Positions 12,101 through 24,813 are shown, counted from the first letter of the stretch. The stretch: 64,000 nucleotides of DNA from Pterois miles (GCA_947000775.1 CAMQGK010000008.1:9574501-9638500), one strand, 5' to 3'. Program-made: numbers and translations. Notes: generated by a model from the sequence alone, not told the origin.

Positions 12101-15100
12101 AAGCCAGTTTCCTGGACTCTTAAAGATTAAGTTTGAGAAAATTATCATCAACTCCACTTTTAAACCTGAACATCTGTAAAAAATCATATCCAGTGTCTGT
12201 TGGATGGCTCAATGTGCCGTTTTTTTTTCCCCCGTCATTATTTCATTATGAGAGGGATGAGGGTCTCTTCTCTTCTTGAGTACAGTACAATTATTGCTGA
12301 TGAAGTGAAATGCTGTCCTGTCACAAGCCTTTTACTTCTTTGACATGTTTTGGCATTTGGAAGAAGGGAGGAGTCTTTGGGATGTTACGAGAGGAGACCA
12401 CACAGGGAAGTGTGAAGGAGGAGGTTATTAAGCAAAACAGAGGGGATTGATTTGCAGGCAAGCAACTACGATTCATTAGAAATATATGCAAAATATAAAC
12501 ATGTGGGCTCAGAAATGAAGCCAGCAGCATCCAAACACCATTTAAAAGAATAAACAGGTTTACTCACTTGATTAACCCTAAAACAGGTACTTTCCAACTA
12601 AAATGAAATTTTTCATTAACAGACTGTGAGACTATTTTAGCCCCTGTGGAGCCTAGCAGATGCCTCCAGGATAATTGTATAGCCTGAATAGAATGCACAA
12701 GGCTATAGTGTCTGGCACTGACACTTAGCACATGTGATGGCAGCCATGAGTGCCAACTGAAAGTCTTGCACTGCTGCGGGCGACGCAGCTCGGCACAAGA
12801 ATGAACAGGCAGCACAAGCGTCAAGCTGTTCACTGACAGACCGATGCTATTTGGCTGTTAACAGGTCCCCAGCTGGTGTCTGCTGTGTGCGCTTTATGTG
12901 TTAGCCTGGTAGCATGCCACTGTTTTGGTCTGCGGATGTTCGCGGAGCATGTGTGCAGCATAGATGTTGGCATGAAAGTGCCAGAGGCCCCCCCGAACAC
13001 AAGCTGCCACCAGAATAAAGAGGCAACAGCGAGCATTTATTTAGACAGCTTGTGTCTACGACAGGCGGAATGCAGACCACAAGCTCCGGGGCTGAAGTGA
13101 GTGAGAGGGCTCGTTTGCACACAAAAAGCCCTGTGCAGGGATTGGGTTACGACTAGATTAGAGTCTGGGACTGGTAGCAGCTTTGCCACTTTGCTGGTGG
13201 AGTTTTTCATGCTCCGATGCAGCTTCTACTTCTAAAATGTACATGAAAAGCACAAACTGATCCCTGGATAAAAGACAAATATGGTAACATGTTTACATAA
13301 TTCTCACTGTCTTATTAGAGTTATTAGACAGATCTCTGGCTTTTGATTTCTTCGGATATATGTCTGTGGGAATCTGTAACTTTTTACAATGGATTATAGC
13401 GCGATTTTAGCACACAGGGAGAAAATGAAGTTGGGAAAGCCACTGAAGCATGTCTCCAGCAAGAGGACTTGCTTTCTCATCTCCAAGCGGGAATGGGTGG
13501 TGGGAATGAATGCCTGTGGTTTTGGTTTCATTGCCAAAACCTCCTTTGGTCACCAATATCGTTTAATGAATCACTTGGGGTTGCTTCAAATAAGAGTAGA
13601 CGGGTCCTCGATGGCACCCCACTGAACTGGCTCCCCACCACTGATCATACACCATACCGCGTCTATGAACGCCAAATGAGAGACTGACGATGAGTCGCAA
13701 TACTTCCAGTAACTGTTTCACATCATATATTTGTCCCATTATCTTCTCTGTAGCACTCTGTTATCAGCATGAGCACTGCGGTAACTCATGTTAGCACTGC
13801 TTTACTGATATGCCCCGCTAAATGAAAAACAAAGAGCCTCATATTTTGTGACAATAAAGCTCTAAAGTGTCCTACAAATGGCAGATTGACAAGCTGTGAA
13901 ATCCACAAAGAGTGCAAGATGCAAGAATCCATGAATAAACTTCTCAAGATGGCAGCACTGCCGATATGAACATGCACATCATGTGCGGTGCGTAGTGCCA
14001 GAAGGGGCACAAACAGCTTGGCTATAACCACTGAGGTGTCACAGACCTTGTGGAAAACACAACTTTGGAGCTATATTTACCCCCTTTCCCAAAAAGTTAG
14101 CATGTTTGTTATCAATCGAGTCATCACAATCTCAAGATTCATATGATGACACTGTATGTACACGTTCTTAAAAAGTGAAACCCACAATGGCCGTTATGTT
14201 AATGTCAGTCAGATGATCCACCATCATTTTCAGAGGGTTCAAAATAGGCTAACCAAGGTAAACCAATGCATCATAGGTGCAGATATAATAATTTTTTGTT
14301 AAAAATCAAGGACATTATGGTAGCTATATTATCAGCAGGTTAAGAGGCGATGTCATTCATGTAGGCATAAAAATAATACTAAAAACCTACCAGCAGGAAG
14401 TGCTCTGCAAGTGCACACACAAAAAAAGAGTTGAGGGGCACCAGCTAAAATCATGCATAGGACACCAAGTACAGCGGACATGTTGGAGCTGCATTGTGGG
14501 AATAATTTACAAGTCAATTAGAAGGGGACGTTCCACCAAAACAATATTCTTAGGAGACAATTAATGTCAGAGCGTCTCGCTGCTAACAGAACCGTGACAG
14601 CTCTTCCTAATGAGCAGTTTATTCAAAATGCAATTAATTGACCACAAGTGGTGGAGATGGCTTTACTTTAATGACAGAGATCAGTATTTATTCAGAGTAC
14701 ATCAGTCAAGCGTCAACATCCTCAATCTTTTGAGGATTTGGTTTTAAAAACAAACTAACACAAACCTGCTGACAGGCCCCGTGTGTTGGAAGCAAACAAT
14801 TATCCTTCAACATACCGTACCTTGTTTTTGCAAGCATGCCACATAACAAACTGACTTTAAAAATTGATGGCCTTTGTTCTGGAAGTGGCCGATTTGCTGA
14901 CAGTGAACAATGAGTGAGAGAACTCTTCAATGCACAGTAGTGTTTCCAAGTTTTGGAGATGGTTCCAATTTTGGGTTGGTGGTTTTTTGTTAAGTTTGAA
15001 ATACAGAGACGAGAGTGGAAGATGGGAACACTGTGTGTTCTGTCGGTGACAGAAACAAAACTGTGCTCTTGTACATACTGTACAGTAAGCATGAAATGGA

Positions 15101-16074
15101 GGGGTGCATCTGTCACAAAGAATTGTTTACTGTTTCCAACTATAGCAAAAATGACACCAGTTTGTACTATATTTAAACACAGTTAATTTAATTATTTTCT
15201 CTATGTAATTTGGTTGGTTTGATCAGCTCTGATTTCCACTACATGGCACACCATAGCACTTACATAAGAGCTAGAATATATCAAAACCATTCTCTGGACT
15301 GTTGGCAGTGACTATCAAAAGTGCTATCATTACTCTGTGACACTGGGGAGTCACTATAAGGTCCAATTCATTATTCTTGCCTCGTACTGGACCACAGTTA
15401 TTTCACAGCCTCTTGTGTTGTTGCCAGGGGTATTTCATTAATGCCGGACAATGTTTCTGGGTAGACGCTTCACTAGCATCAAAAAGGGAAAGCAGGCAAG
15501 ACCGTCTACAGTGGCTTTTCTCATCAAGATGAGCATTCCGATCATTAGGAATTTTGGGCGGCGTACTCCTTCTGATCATCTTCGGCTGGATTAATGTGAG
15601 GTGACAAAGCCCATCAGTTTGAACCTTTGCCCGTCTGCATGACTGCCCCCGGCTGGCAAATTGTGCTGCTGCTAATGAGCCAGAGCAGGCCCAAACCCAA
15701 GACCAAAATCATACTGAGCACACGCATTTCTTTTCAAGCTTCGCTTTTTGACCACAACATGATCCTCAAGAGACAAGTTCAGCAGGACATTCTGAAGAAA
15801 GACAGACACAAAGGTCTTTCTTTTTAAATGAAATACTGTAGGTTTCCTTTAGGAAAGTATGCAGGGGAATCTCACCAGTCTTTTATATTTTCTCAAAAAT
15901 TGAGAGTTGAAAGGAAATAGAGATAGTGTATATTGCATAAATACAAATTCTAATGACTAATTACTAATTCTGGCTATGTTTTAAATATGTTGAATATTGA
16001 TTATATTGAATATGTTTCAATATGTTCACACTGGAGAAACTGTAAAATGACATATACTTAAAAATTAAATCAAA
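9182..16074. other. Long non-coding stretch, no gene seen
   Basis: No intact exon or transposase found. It includes a 19-T run at 11469-11487, a stem-loop at 12074-12109 (AACTGGCTTTAACCA / TGGTTGAAAGCCAGTT with a 5-nt loop) and a smaller hairpin at 12012-12033 (GTCACATAT...ATATGTGAC). Three blocks have the mixed-composition, homeodomain-site-rich look of vertebrate conserved non-coding sequence: about 12840-13110, 14510-14670 and 15430-15700. That is an impression only; conservation cannot be tested here. Confidence 0.45.
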
Positions 16075-16481
16075 CCATAGACTGTATATAAGAAGTGAAC
16101 ATAGTCGCAGTCCTGGTTAGACTGACGTTTTGAAGCCTTTGAGATCGGCATTTTGGCCATTGCCATCTTGGCCTTTGGCAGTCGCCATTTTAGCTATTTT
16201 GAACCAAAAGTGACACGAGGGTGGAGCTAAGTACAACTGAACACTGAATAAGAAATTTATAGGTGAACAAAAAGGTTATAATTAACTTACATGCATGTGA
16301 AAGATTTAAAGATGTAAGCTGAAAACACAGACAACTCTAAAACCAGACAACAGCGTGGTAACGGCCTGTCCATCACAAGGTAGCGACACCCTAAAGCAAA
16401 CCCTGTTTCATGGTATATTTGACTCGAAATGGGACCATAATTTACAAAATGAACATCACGCTGTATTGCCAGAGTTTGTAC
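16075..16481 (+). repeat. Dispersed fish repeat (AGACTGTATATAAGAAGTG family)
   Basis: Starts CATAGACTGTATATAAGAAG, continues with GTTTTGAAGCCTTTGAGATC, CCATCTTGGCC, CAAAAGTGACACGAGGGTGG, then CATCACAAGGTAGCGAC and TTTGACTCGAAATGGGACCA. From memory this order matches an interspersed percomorph repeat. Its downstream part is cut off exactly where the TTAA-type MITE begins at about 16482, so the MITE either inserted into it or abuts its truncated end. Confidence 0.55.
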
Positions 16482-16882
16482 TAAAAAGGAGATATTATGC
16501 TAATTTTCAGGTTCATACTTGCAATATGAGTTTCTACTTGAACATGTTACATACTCTGAAGTTCAAAAAAGGCTTAATTTTCCTCATATCGGCCTTCAGA
16601 GTCCGCTCCAGCTCTCCTCTAACTAGCTTTGTTTGAGGGCGTGCCAAACTAGCCGCTAGGCAGGTATTATGCAAATATGTTACTTGGTGACATCACTACA
16701 TTATGTAAGAAAAGGCGGGACTTCAAGTAGGGAGTTTCAGGCAGTTCAGGAGCAATGTTTCTGTTGGGGAGAGTAACTCCCTTTGGCTTTGTAAATTTTC
16801 AGACCTTTTACATGCACAAAAAACTATACATCACACTAAAGAACAGTAGAAAAGCACAGAAACGTAATAGATCCTCTTTAAT
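16482..16882 (+). mobile_element. TTAA-type MITE family, copy 2 (plus orientation)
   Basis: Left terminus AGGAGATATTATGCTAATTT, right terminus CGTAATAGATCCTCTTTAA; the two ends are inverted repeats of a GGACCTATTATGC-like sequence. The interior has GAGGGCGTGCCAAACTAGCC, an octamer ATGCAAAT (16669-16676), ACTTGGTGACATCAC, GGCGGGACTTCAAGTAGG and GTTTCTGTTGGGGAGAGTAA. The element finishes in TTAA, consistent with piggyBac-like TTAA targeting (inference). About 400 bp, non-coding. Confidence 0.82.
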
Positions 16883-17697
16883 ACTGCCACATGACACATT
16901 TCTATGAAGGGAGAAATAACAGTACTGTTACAATACTCTGTAATTTTATGGTCATTTCTAAAAGCTTTCATAAGGAGATCTTAACAGTTTCTCTTCACTG
17001 ATTTGCTAGAACTGGCACCATTTCTCCAATGGTTTCAATAGGCTTAGCTTGTTATGTGGGTGCTGACAATGCCAGAATTAATGACTCCAACTTCACCCAT
17101 ATTACTCTGTCATATGTCAACTATAAGTGGTTTCAGGCATGGAGAGAAGCCTTATAGGAAATAAGGACATGCCTGTGCTGAAGCAGGGAGAGAGTTGTGA
17201 TTAGATTTGCTGAGGCACAGCCAGCTGCAGTCTGTCGGCCTGCCACCTATCCCAACAAGTCTCTGCTAGACAGAGAAAAGAAGTAGACAGTCCTCCTGTT
17301 CCTGCTCTTTGGAGTGGTCGCTTGTACCTGCCATCAGTGCTTTCCTAATGGAGTGGGACAGGGCCACAACAGGCAGTGCAGATTGGCCGATCTGAGTTGG
17401 GGGAAATATAACCAGCAGGAGTTCCCACCTAGCCTTCACCCATCTCAGGATCCAATTAAAGGATCACAAGGAAAAAAAGGCATCCTGGCAACAGGAGATG
17501 ACAGCGCTGTTAATGTGCTCCAGCTTAATGTTTGGAGTCATTAAACTTGATGCTCGCTGTGCACTCTTTATTTCCATGTCTTATCTTATTTGTGTGCATG
17601 AATATCATTAACTAAATATATAATAAAGGCTTTTTATGATGGTGTTTGTTCATGTTTCCCAAGAATGACTGTGTCCAAAACAGAAAATACAGTAATT
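16883..17697. other. Non-coding stretch, no gene seen
   Basis: No repeat termini or protein-like frame recognised. The 17220-17540 part is GC-richer and repeat-free but shows no splice-flanked coding signal. Confidence 0.45.
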
Positions 17698-17908
17698 AGT
17701 GTTGAAACAATTCAGACATTTCTTGACCAAAATCACCAGGTTTCAATTTCTCATATGTGAGGATGTATTGCTTTTCTTATTGTAAATATCATTGTGAATT
17801 TAACAGATTTTGGTCTGTTAATCGGACAGCACAAGAAATTATACTATATATTTTGTTTTGTTTTTACATTCGAGACTGAACTAATTAAACAATTAATTGA
17901 AAACTAAT
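17698..17908 (-). mobile_element. GCTGCAACTAA-family element, truncated
   Basis: Begins AGTGTTGAAACAATTCAGAC, passes through CTCATATGTGAGGATGTATT, GCTTTTCTTATTGTAAATAT and TTTTGGTCTGTTAATCGGAC, and ends near TTAAACAATTAATTG. This is the opposite orientation of the element at 32932-33260, to which it is related. One terminus has lost its AATCGATTA-rich stretch. Non-autonomous. Confidence 0.6.
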
Positions 17909-18059
17909 TTTAAAAAAACCTTTCTCTCAAAGTCATATACATGTACTTTCTTTTTCAATTCCTATATTATCCAAAGTTAATGAAAGTATATGGTACTGTT
18001 TTTTACAGGAATAGTTGATGACTAGATGCAAAGATCAACAATGCATTAATATCTGTCTT

Positions 18060-18307
18060 TTAAATGTTATGCTGTAGCCTGGAGAGTTAGCTTAGCATTA
18101 AAAAAACTACTAATTTTTGCACTTTGTACAGATTAAACAAACAAGATATAACATGTTAATTAATTAGCTTTAGGTGTTAACCCCTAATTCCAGTCTACAA
18201 GCTATGCTAAGCTAACACCTCCTGACTTTAGCTTCATATTTAATGGACAGATCTGTGAGTGGTGTCAACTGTCACAAGAAAGAAAAAATGTTGAACTATT
18301 CCTTTAA
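18060..18307 (+). repeat. Dispersed repeat ending in ACTATTCCTTTAA
   Basis: Contains GAGTTAGCTTAGCATTA, CTATGCTAAGCTAACACCTC, TAGCTTCATATTTAATGGAC, AGATCTGTGAGTGGTGTCA and ends ATGTTGAACTATTCCTTTAA. From memory this is a widespread percomorph element (the 'gctaagctaa...aactattcctttaa' repeat). Short remnants of the same terminus occur at about 39130-39187 and 51710-51745. Confidence 0.6.
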
Positions 18308-20594
18308 AAATATGCTCCAATTTCATGACAACTTACACAATGCTTACTGTAAAGTGATGAGCTTGGAAAAAAAGTAAAGTAAAAGTGGGATATTAGTCCT
18401 GCTGAAATGTTGCTGCTCTCTACGCCTCTGTTTAGTCTGTACGTCTGTATTTTGTTACGCCGACCACAATCCTCTGTGTGAATACATGTCAGTATGAGAA
18501 AAACCTCTTGAGGATTATTCATTGCTTTTTCAGGGCGCAGCATGGAGAATTCATTTGTGCATGTACCTGACCTGTCAGGAGAAAGGCAAAAAGCATTTCT
18601 GGTGGGGTGTTACTGTACGTGATCATGAGCCATGTAAACAATCAGCAGCGTGATTTCTTTCCCTCTGAATAATCCATGAAGGCAAGTGGCTAGGAGACAT
18701 TCATTAAAACATTTTTCTTTCTTCTGAACTGCTTCCGATACAACAGATCTGAGAGGACAGAGAGAATACTAACGACCGCATTTACCTTTTTATTTACATT
18801 AACCACCGCGAGCCTTGCTTTAATTTCAGCGAGGGAGAAAGCGAGGCCCTGGTAAGGGGGGTAAACTAATGAAACATTGATGGAGATAAAGGTTAACTGT
18901 TCTTCTCTGAGGGACTTTTGATGACTAATTCATTTGGCATACAGAACAGGCTGACACGGTGTGTCCCTTTGAAGGGGAAAGGGGAGCAGTTTTGTTCCTT
19001 GTAGACATATCAGACAGTAATTAGCAGATGAAAAAAAGTGCCCCCAAGACAGATGTCATGAGAAAACAGTGATTTTGTCATTTGGAGCCGAGTGGCATTT
19101 TGTTCTTTATGGATGGGGAGCAGGAGCTCATTAAGCAGACACATATTTTCCTCCTGGCTAGTAACTGAAATGATTTACCAGCCACCAAAGTCACATCTGT
19201 CACATTTACTGCACATGCCTGATAATTTGTAGAAATTATCCAAGTGTACAGTATGTGTATGTTGTTACCATAGGAATAGAATAACTACAAGCTCAATCAA
19301 TATTCATGCCCTTTACTGAACTGTTAATTCGCTGATTGCACATCAAATACAGCATGTGATCGTCAAATTCACTCGTAAATCCCTCCATCATCATCTTAAA
19401 AATAACCTCTCCCAGGAAGGCACCTGACACGACAACTGTGTTTGATGGCGGGCCGTGGTATGCTGAAAGCTGGTCTAGCATGGGAGAGCAGCCAGCGCCG
19501 CCTCCCATTTCAAAGCCAAAAGGAGCCGATGGCCCGTTGTACTCACCGAGGCTATTTGAGAGAGTCGACCTCTGACCCCGTTGCCCACACCCTGATCACG
19601 TCCCACTGTGCGTGCTTTCAAGTGCTCGACCCTCTAACCCCTGCGCCGTGCCCTCGGCTTTCAGTGCGAAACGTGTATCGATTACCCAATTCCTCAGCTG
19701 AGCATCACTGGAGTTCTCTAAGAAGTGAGATTGGATTGCAACTTTATCTTACTTACAACATACTGTACATATCTGTATCTTAAAAACACTGAGATCATGT
19801 TGGTGTTTGCGTCCAAAATGTAGAGGCAATATTCATCAACATAAACCATCTCAGCTTTCTATCTTAAATCCCTTCTCCGCAGAGAATCAGAGGTTGTTTT
19901 AACCTTGGCCTCATTGCTCCAGTTATCCTCCCTCTGGCCTCACTAGCGAATGCATTAGTCAGTGGGTGCCAGGCATAGCTTTCTGTGCCAGTGGTATGAC
20001 TTGCTTAGCCCACATAGGGCACCATCACTGGCTCCCCTCCTCACTGATTTACTGTTACATGAGCGTAATGAAGGCCCCAGCCCAACAGGTGGCATTATTT
20101 ATAGTGAGCTAGATAAGGAAGGGGGCCAGGAATGAAGCAGGGAGAGGTCTTGATAGAAACTGGGAGAGGTAAGAAATACAAGTAATCAAAGGGGGGAGAG
20201 AATGGATGTGACAATGAGGCGGGGGAAACAGGGGGAAAGACAAAGAGGACATTGTAGGAATGATGATTGACGAGAGGAAAGCGTGTGGCGGCATGAGGTT
20301 GGGAAGTTTTGAGGAGCAGGCAACATGAGGTAAAGAAGGTTAAATCAGGGAAAAGGCATCATGGCGAGTGTGTGGATGGAGGGAAAACTGCTCTACTGCT
20401 CCCTCCATACCGCCGTTTGCTAATTAATCAAACACAAATTAGTCTGCTTTAACTGTATTGTCAAAATATCTAGGTATCAATGCCTATCAATACTGAACAT
20501 ATTTCAATACTCATTTCTGCAGTATCGATGCACACGTACCAGCTGCGCTTTCTCTCCGACAGTGAGTTCACATTGCCTCACTTAAACATGAATA
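18308..20594. other. Non-coding stretch with conserved-element-like blocks
   Basis: No exon recognised. Blocks at about 18820-19150 (runs such as GACTAATTCATTTGGC and GAGCTCATTAAGCAGACAC) and 19450-19690 (GC-rich) look like slow-evolving non-coding sequence, but this is only compositional. 20100-20340 is purine-rich. 20450-20540 has several TATCAAT/TATCGAT motifs. Confidence 0.4.
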
Positions 20595-20945
20595 TTACAC
20601 ACTGTCTATGTAGGTGCAGGACCAGCAGGGGGCAACAAAACCACTCACTGAATTAGGTTTAGGAAAAACATCATGGTTGTGCTTAAAAGAAGTACCTAAA
20701 CTAAGTACAATATGTACGGAAACAACATAAGTCCGGACAACATGCCACAAACATCACCAAAACATACGTCACAAAGATAACTTTCAACACAAAACACCAG
20801 TCCTGTGTTTGTTGGACCATCCACCTCCCATCCAGTATGCCATAAGTGGTCTTTCTCTCTTTTTATTCTGCATCACTAGCTCTGTGCGTTGTGGACACAT
20901 TTACACTGCAGTCAGTACAGATGACATGACGTACAAATGACACAA
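20595..20945 (-). mobile_element. CTAAACCTAA MITE family, copy in minus orientation
   Basis: Reverse complement reads GTCATTTGTACGTCATG, CTGTACTGACTGCAGTGTAA, GACCACTTATGGCATACTGG, GGGAGGTGGATGGTCCAACA, AACACAGGACTGGTGTTTTG, then CAACCATGATGTTTTTCC and TAAACCTAATTCAGTG. It aligns along its length with the copies at 44127 and 60346. No coding frame. Confidence 0.75.
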
Positions 20946-23754
20946 GCAACGGCGCTCTTATTACACACATTTACGCTGCACATTATCATGTCCTTCATGC
21001 GCCTTTTTGTGTGACCGGGCTGCACTTGCATTTTGTATATTTTTTATACAATCGTGACATTTTTTTTTTTTAAAGCAGCCATTAAGCACAATATCCTCGA
21101 TATATCAAAGTAAATGAGGGCATATCACAGTAAAATGGTTAAGCAGATTCATATGCATTACTCTAATCCACACTGTAATGACCATATCAAGCAGATTGAT
21201 GAGCTTATATTTTGATAGCCCCAGTTGGTGTTGTTTGCTGCCTAAGATGGCTGCCAGGAACCCAGCAGTAAAGTCCACAGGATTAAAAGTCTTTTGAGAA
21301 TTGATCCCTTAGTCTCTCTTGTCAACATTAAAGCAAACCCCCTCCTAAATATTGTCATTATCCATTTCTCAACTTGACTTTGTAGCCAAGATGGGTTTTT
21401 CCCCCTATCCCTTCCCTGTAGTGCTAAATAAGAAATACAGGTCATTAGTACATTGCTAAATCAACACTACAAAATATGTGCAAAATTTGAGGGGAATCCA
21501 ATGTAACTGAGACTCTCCGCTTGTCATCTCTGCGTTGTTGCACTAATCGCGGTCTTTTATTGAAGAAAACATTCCTGCACCGCGGGGGGATGCAAACAGA
21601 GTTTGGTTGCGCCTAGTTTGTTCTCCAGTTGAAAACTGGGGTGCAAATTGCCGGTTACGCAACACAGAGATACAGAAGAGCTTAAAGGGGACTTAGGCTC
21701 ATCATCACTGCAATGAGAGTACAAGGACTGAGAGAGAACAGGTATTTAAAACTGACGTGGAAAAACATGTTAAGGTCTGTGGTATCCTGACCACTTAAAA
21801 GCCTTATTTAGTGTCCTATCCTACTTTTAGCATAATACCCTTTAGGGTATTAGTGGCCTTTGATCTGAAATAATGTCTTTATTTGAATTACATATTAATT
21901 TACATAATGCTCTGCAAGCTGCTAGCTCAGCTTTCTGCTAAGTTCCAGTAAGAGTAGTAGAATGCAACATTTTCACATCTGAAACTTCTGCATTATGTCA
22001 TGTATAATTTGTTGATTCATCATCTAAATATTGTTATGCATAAATACAAAAAGCTACCATTTGAATGATAGGGTACTGTAGTAGAGGTATTAAGTGATTT
22101 GACATACCTGAAGTCATTCAATCCAAGAAAAGCAGTTGGTTTTCCAGCCAAAGGGGACAAAGAGAAAGAGAGAGAGAGAGAGCAGAGTTAGCATTTTCAC
22201 AAGGTTCAGTAAACGTATTTCATGGTGAGGCAACTTTGACATCACTTTAAAATCGATTTCTTCAATTCAGACCAGTGAGCGTGCAACTAAATGTCAGTTA
22301 AACATATACGTGACATACTTCAACTGTCAAGTTCAAGTGCGTGTAGGAACACATTGGCCTCCTACAAGATGCTATTTGAAGCAACTGGTCTAAAAACAGT
22401 CAAAACTATAGCGTCTCAGATGCCTTTCCAAAGAGAGGATTCACCAAAGCTAATGGAAAACACATGAATTCATCTTCATTGTTCATCACTTCTTTTTCTT
22501 CTTCTCCTCCAATTTATCACAGTTTGACATTTTCTGAATGCTGTCATAACGGATCAGGATTTCTTCCAAGTTAAATATGCAATTCACTCGTCGCTACAGT
22601 ACGCATATGCAAACACTTGAGGAGGGAGGGACGGGGGCAAGTGGGCGGGTGTCAACTTCAGGATCTACTGTATTACCTGACTGAAAAAACTATCCGGATG
22701 GATTTGTTGAGCCTTTTTTCTTACTTGGCACTGACAGTGTGCATAAATATGGGATATTGACTAAACATATACAATCCCACAATCCTATCTGATGAGTACC
22801 AGACATACATGTAGGGCACAGACAGCGTTTTCCAGATTGAAATCTTCTCCCTGTTCAAAGAAGGCGCCAGAAATCACAGGGGGTGCGCCAGGATTTGTCT
22901 GCTCTGAGACTGTCAAAATCAGATTTGATAAAACTACAATCATAGCGCATTTACTGGATCACATATAAAAGTCTGTAAATTAAACGATAAAAGATTTTTT
23001 TGTGACTTTGTAGCAAAATCTAACAAAATATTGTGCTTCAGTCCATATTTGTTGGGATTTAGCCTTTCAAAAACAACATTTTCACTGCATTTAAAAAACC
23101 TATTTGCTCTCTCACCTGTTTTAACAGGGCGATCTAGCAGCAAAAACTATTGTGGCTCTAACATTATTATAATAAATTAAGTTGTTTTAAAAAGAGATCA
23201 TATGTAGCTGCATTCGCTTGGTGAATCCATCAGGACGTCATCACTTTATTTATGTTGACGACACTGACGAGTTATATTTGTTAACACAAGTTGATTTAAT
23301 TAAAAAAGGACATTTAATACATTGAATTACTTTACTCGAATTGAGGATTTTGTCTTTTTTTTTTTTTAAGGTGACGTCAACGGCGACTCAGCTTTTCTTA
23401 GAAGTGGCTTCATGGAAAACAGTTTGGTAATTACTAGACTGTGTGTTTCTGCTCATTACCTGCCTCACACTGTGAACGTTGAGAGGTGTGAGGACTGCAT
23501 CAGATTCTTGGCTGTTCAAATTTTACACTCCTTGGACATTTGCTCATTTTGTGCTTTTATGTCCAATTTACAAATTATTCTGCCCTATTTAGCTTTAATT
23601 GTTTCATCTTTGTAAGTTTGTTCTTACAAAGCAAAAGCATGCTCTGAAATAAATGATTAGCTGGAGTATTTCCTCAGATCGCTGCAGTTTTCCAGTGGGC
23701 TGAGCAAGCTGATCGATCCTCATACTGCTGTGCTTTCATGAATCTATGGCCGTC
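20946..23754. other. Non-coding stretch, no gene seen
   Basis: Simple sequence includes a T run at about 21060-21071, a GA microsatellite at 22159-22180 (AAGAGAGAGAGAGAGAG) and a T run near 23357-23368. A hairpin TAATACCC-TTTA-GGGTATTA lies at 21833-21852. The 21500-21680 part is GC-richer. No transposon protein or exon recognised. Confidence 0.45.
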
Positions 23755-23759
23755 TGGGG

Positions 23760-24075
23760 AAGCCAGCAGCCTCCATACAGATAGCTAGTCGTAGGCTTGG
23801 GTTAGGATGTGGAGGACCCGGGTTACCCATGGACCAAGACCAACTGGTTGCTGGAGAGGTGCAGTTTCCTCTTGGGCACTGCCGAGGTGCCCCTGGGCAA
23901 GGCACCAAACCCCCAACCGCTTGGGGGGGTTGGAGGGGAGCGCCCCATCACTCTGACATCTCTCCATTGAATGTTATGTTGTGTGAACTGTCTGTGTGAA
24001 CAACAGAGTGTAAAACTGAATTTCCCCACTGTGGGACTAATAAAGGAATATCTTTCTTTCTTTTCTTTTCTTTTA
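23760..24075 (+). repeat. tRNA-SINE-like repeat with TTTCT tail
   Basis: Contains GAGGACCCGGGTTACCCATG, ACCAACTGGTTGCTGGAGAG, GGGCACTGCCGAGGTGCCCC, GGGCAAGGCACCAAACCCCC, CACTCTGACATCTCTCCATT, then GTGTGAACAACAGAGTG, AATTTCCCCACTGTGGGA and CTAATAAAGGAATATC, with a TTTCTTTC/TTTTCTTTTC simple tail. From memory this is a widely dispersed percomorph repeat; the GGGTTACCC stretch occupies a box-B-like position. Near full length. SINE class is inference. Confidence 0.65.
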
Positions 24076-24221
24076 ATCTATACGTGCTACAGAATAAATG
24101 TTATTCTATGCATGAGTCGGGGTTAAAGACTGTGCTATGTCTCTGTGAGTTGGTTGTTAGATTGGCAGCAATGCAAAGAAACCAGTGCAGGTGATATCGG
24201 CGACGAAACAAACTGGAATAA

Positions 24222-24763
24222 CTAAGCCAAGGGTGCCCAAACTTTTTAGGGCCCTTTACAGGCGAGAAAATCTTCCAATCGATTAAGCATATGCTTACAA
24301 ACATTTGTACTTTAAACTAAAGTTTTAACCCTAAATACTTCAGAAATTAGCAGTATTATTGTATGTTAATACCACATCTATCCTTTTAAACAGAAGGTGA
24401 TTTTATTCAAATTGCATTTGGACTCAGCAGGACAGCATCGATAGCCTATATTTCAAGTAACTGATCGTTCAGAAAATGAACAGTAGCAAGTCCTGATAAA
24501 TCCAGATGTTTAAGCTTACCAGGCTGAAGCTGACTTCCAGTGCTTCAGCTTAAAAATAATGAACTTATTGCTTTGTGTCACAATCACATCACTTTCTATT
24601 GGCCCGAAGCTAACATGGGTGGGAGTAATGGACACATATGCTTTGTTTTATTGGTGCAAATTGTCCCCATCTGTAGACAAGGACAATTTTAGCATTTACA
24701 GCTAATTTTTTTGCCCTGACAGAGTGCCACGGACCCCACTTTGAGAATCATTGATCTTAGCCA
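24222..24763. mobile_element. Non-autonomous hAT-like element with 8-bp target duplication
   Basis: Left end AGGGTGCCCAAACTTTTTAG and right end CCCCACTTTGAGAATCATTG are typical hAT termini (compare 'caggggtgcccaaactttt' and 'ccccactttgagaaccactg'). Flanking octamers CTAAGCCA (24222-24229) and CTTAGCCA (24756-24763) match 7 of 8, as expected of an ageing hAT target-site duplication. The element body is 24230-24755 (526 bp). No open frame resembles a transposase, so it is a non-autonomous derivative. Confidence 0.72.
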
Positions 24764-24813
24764 TCTGTCAGATTTATTCAGTCTATGCTCCTTGTCACAC
24801 TCCTGTGTATTGA

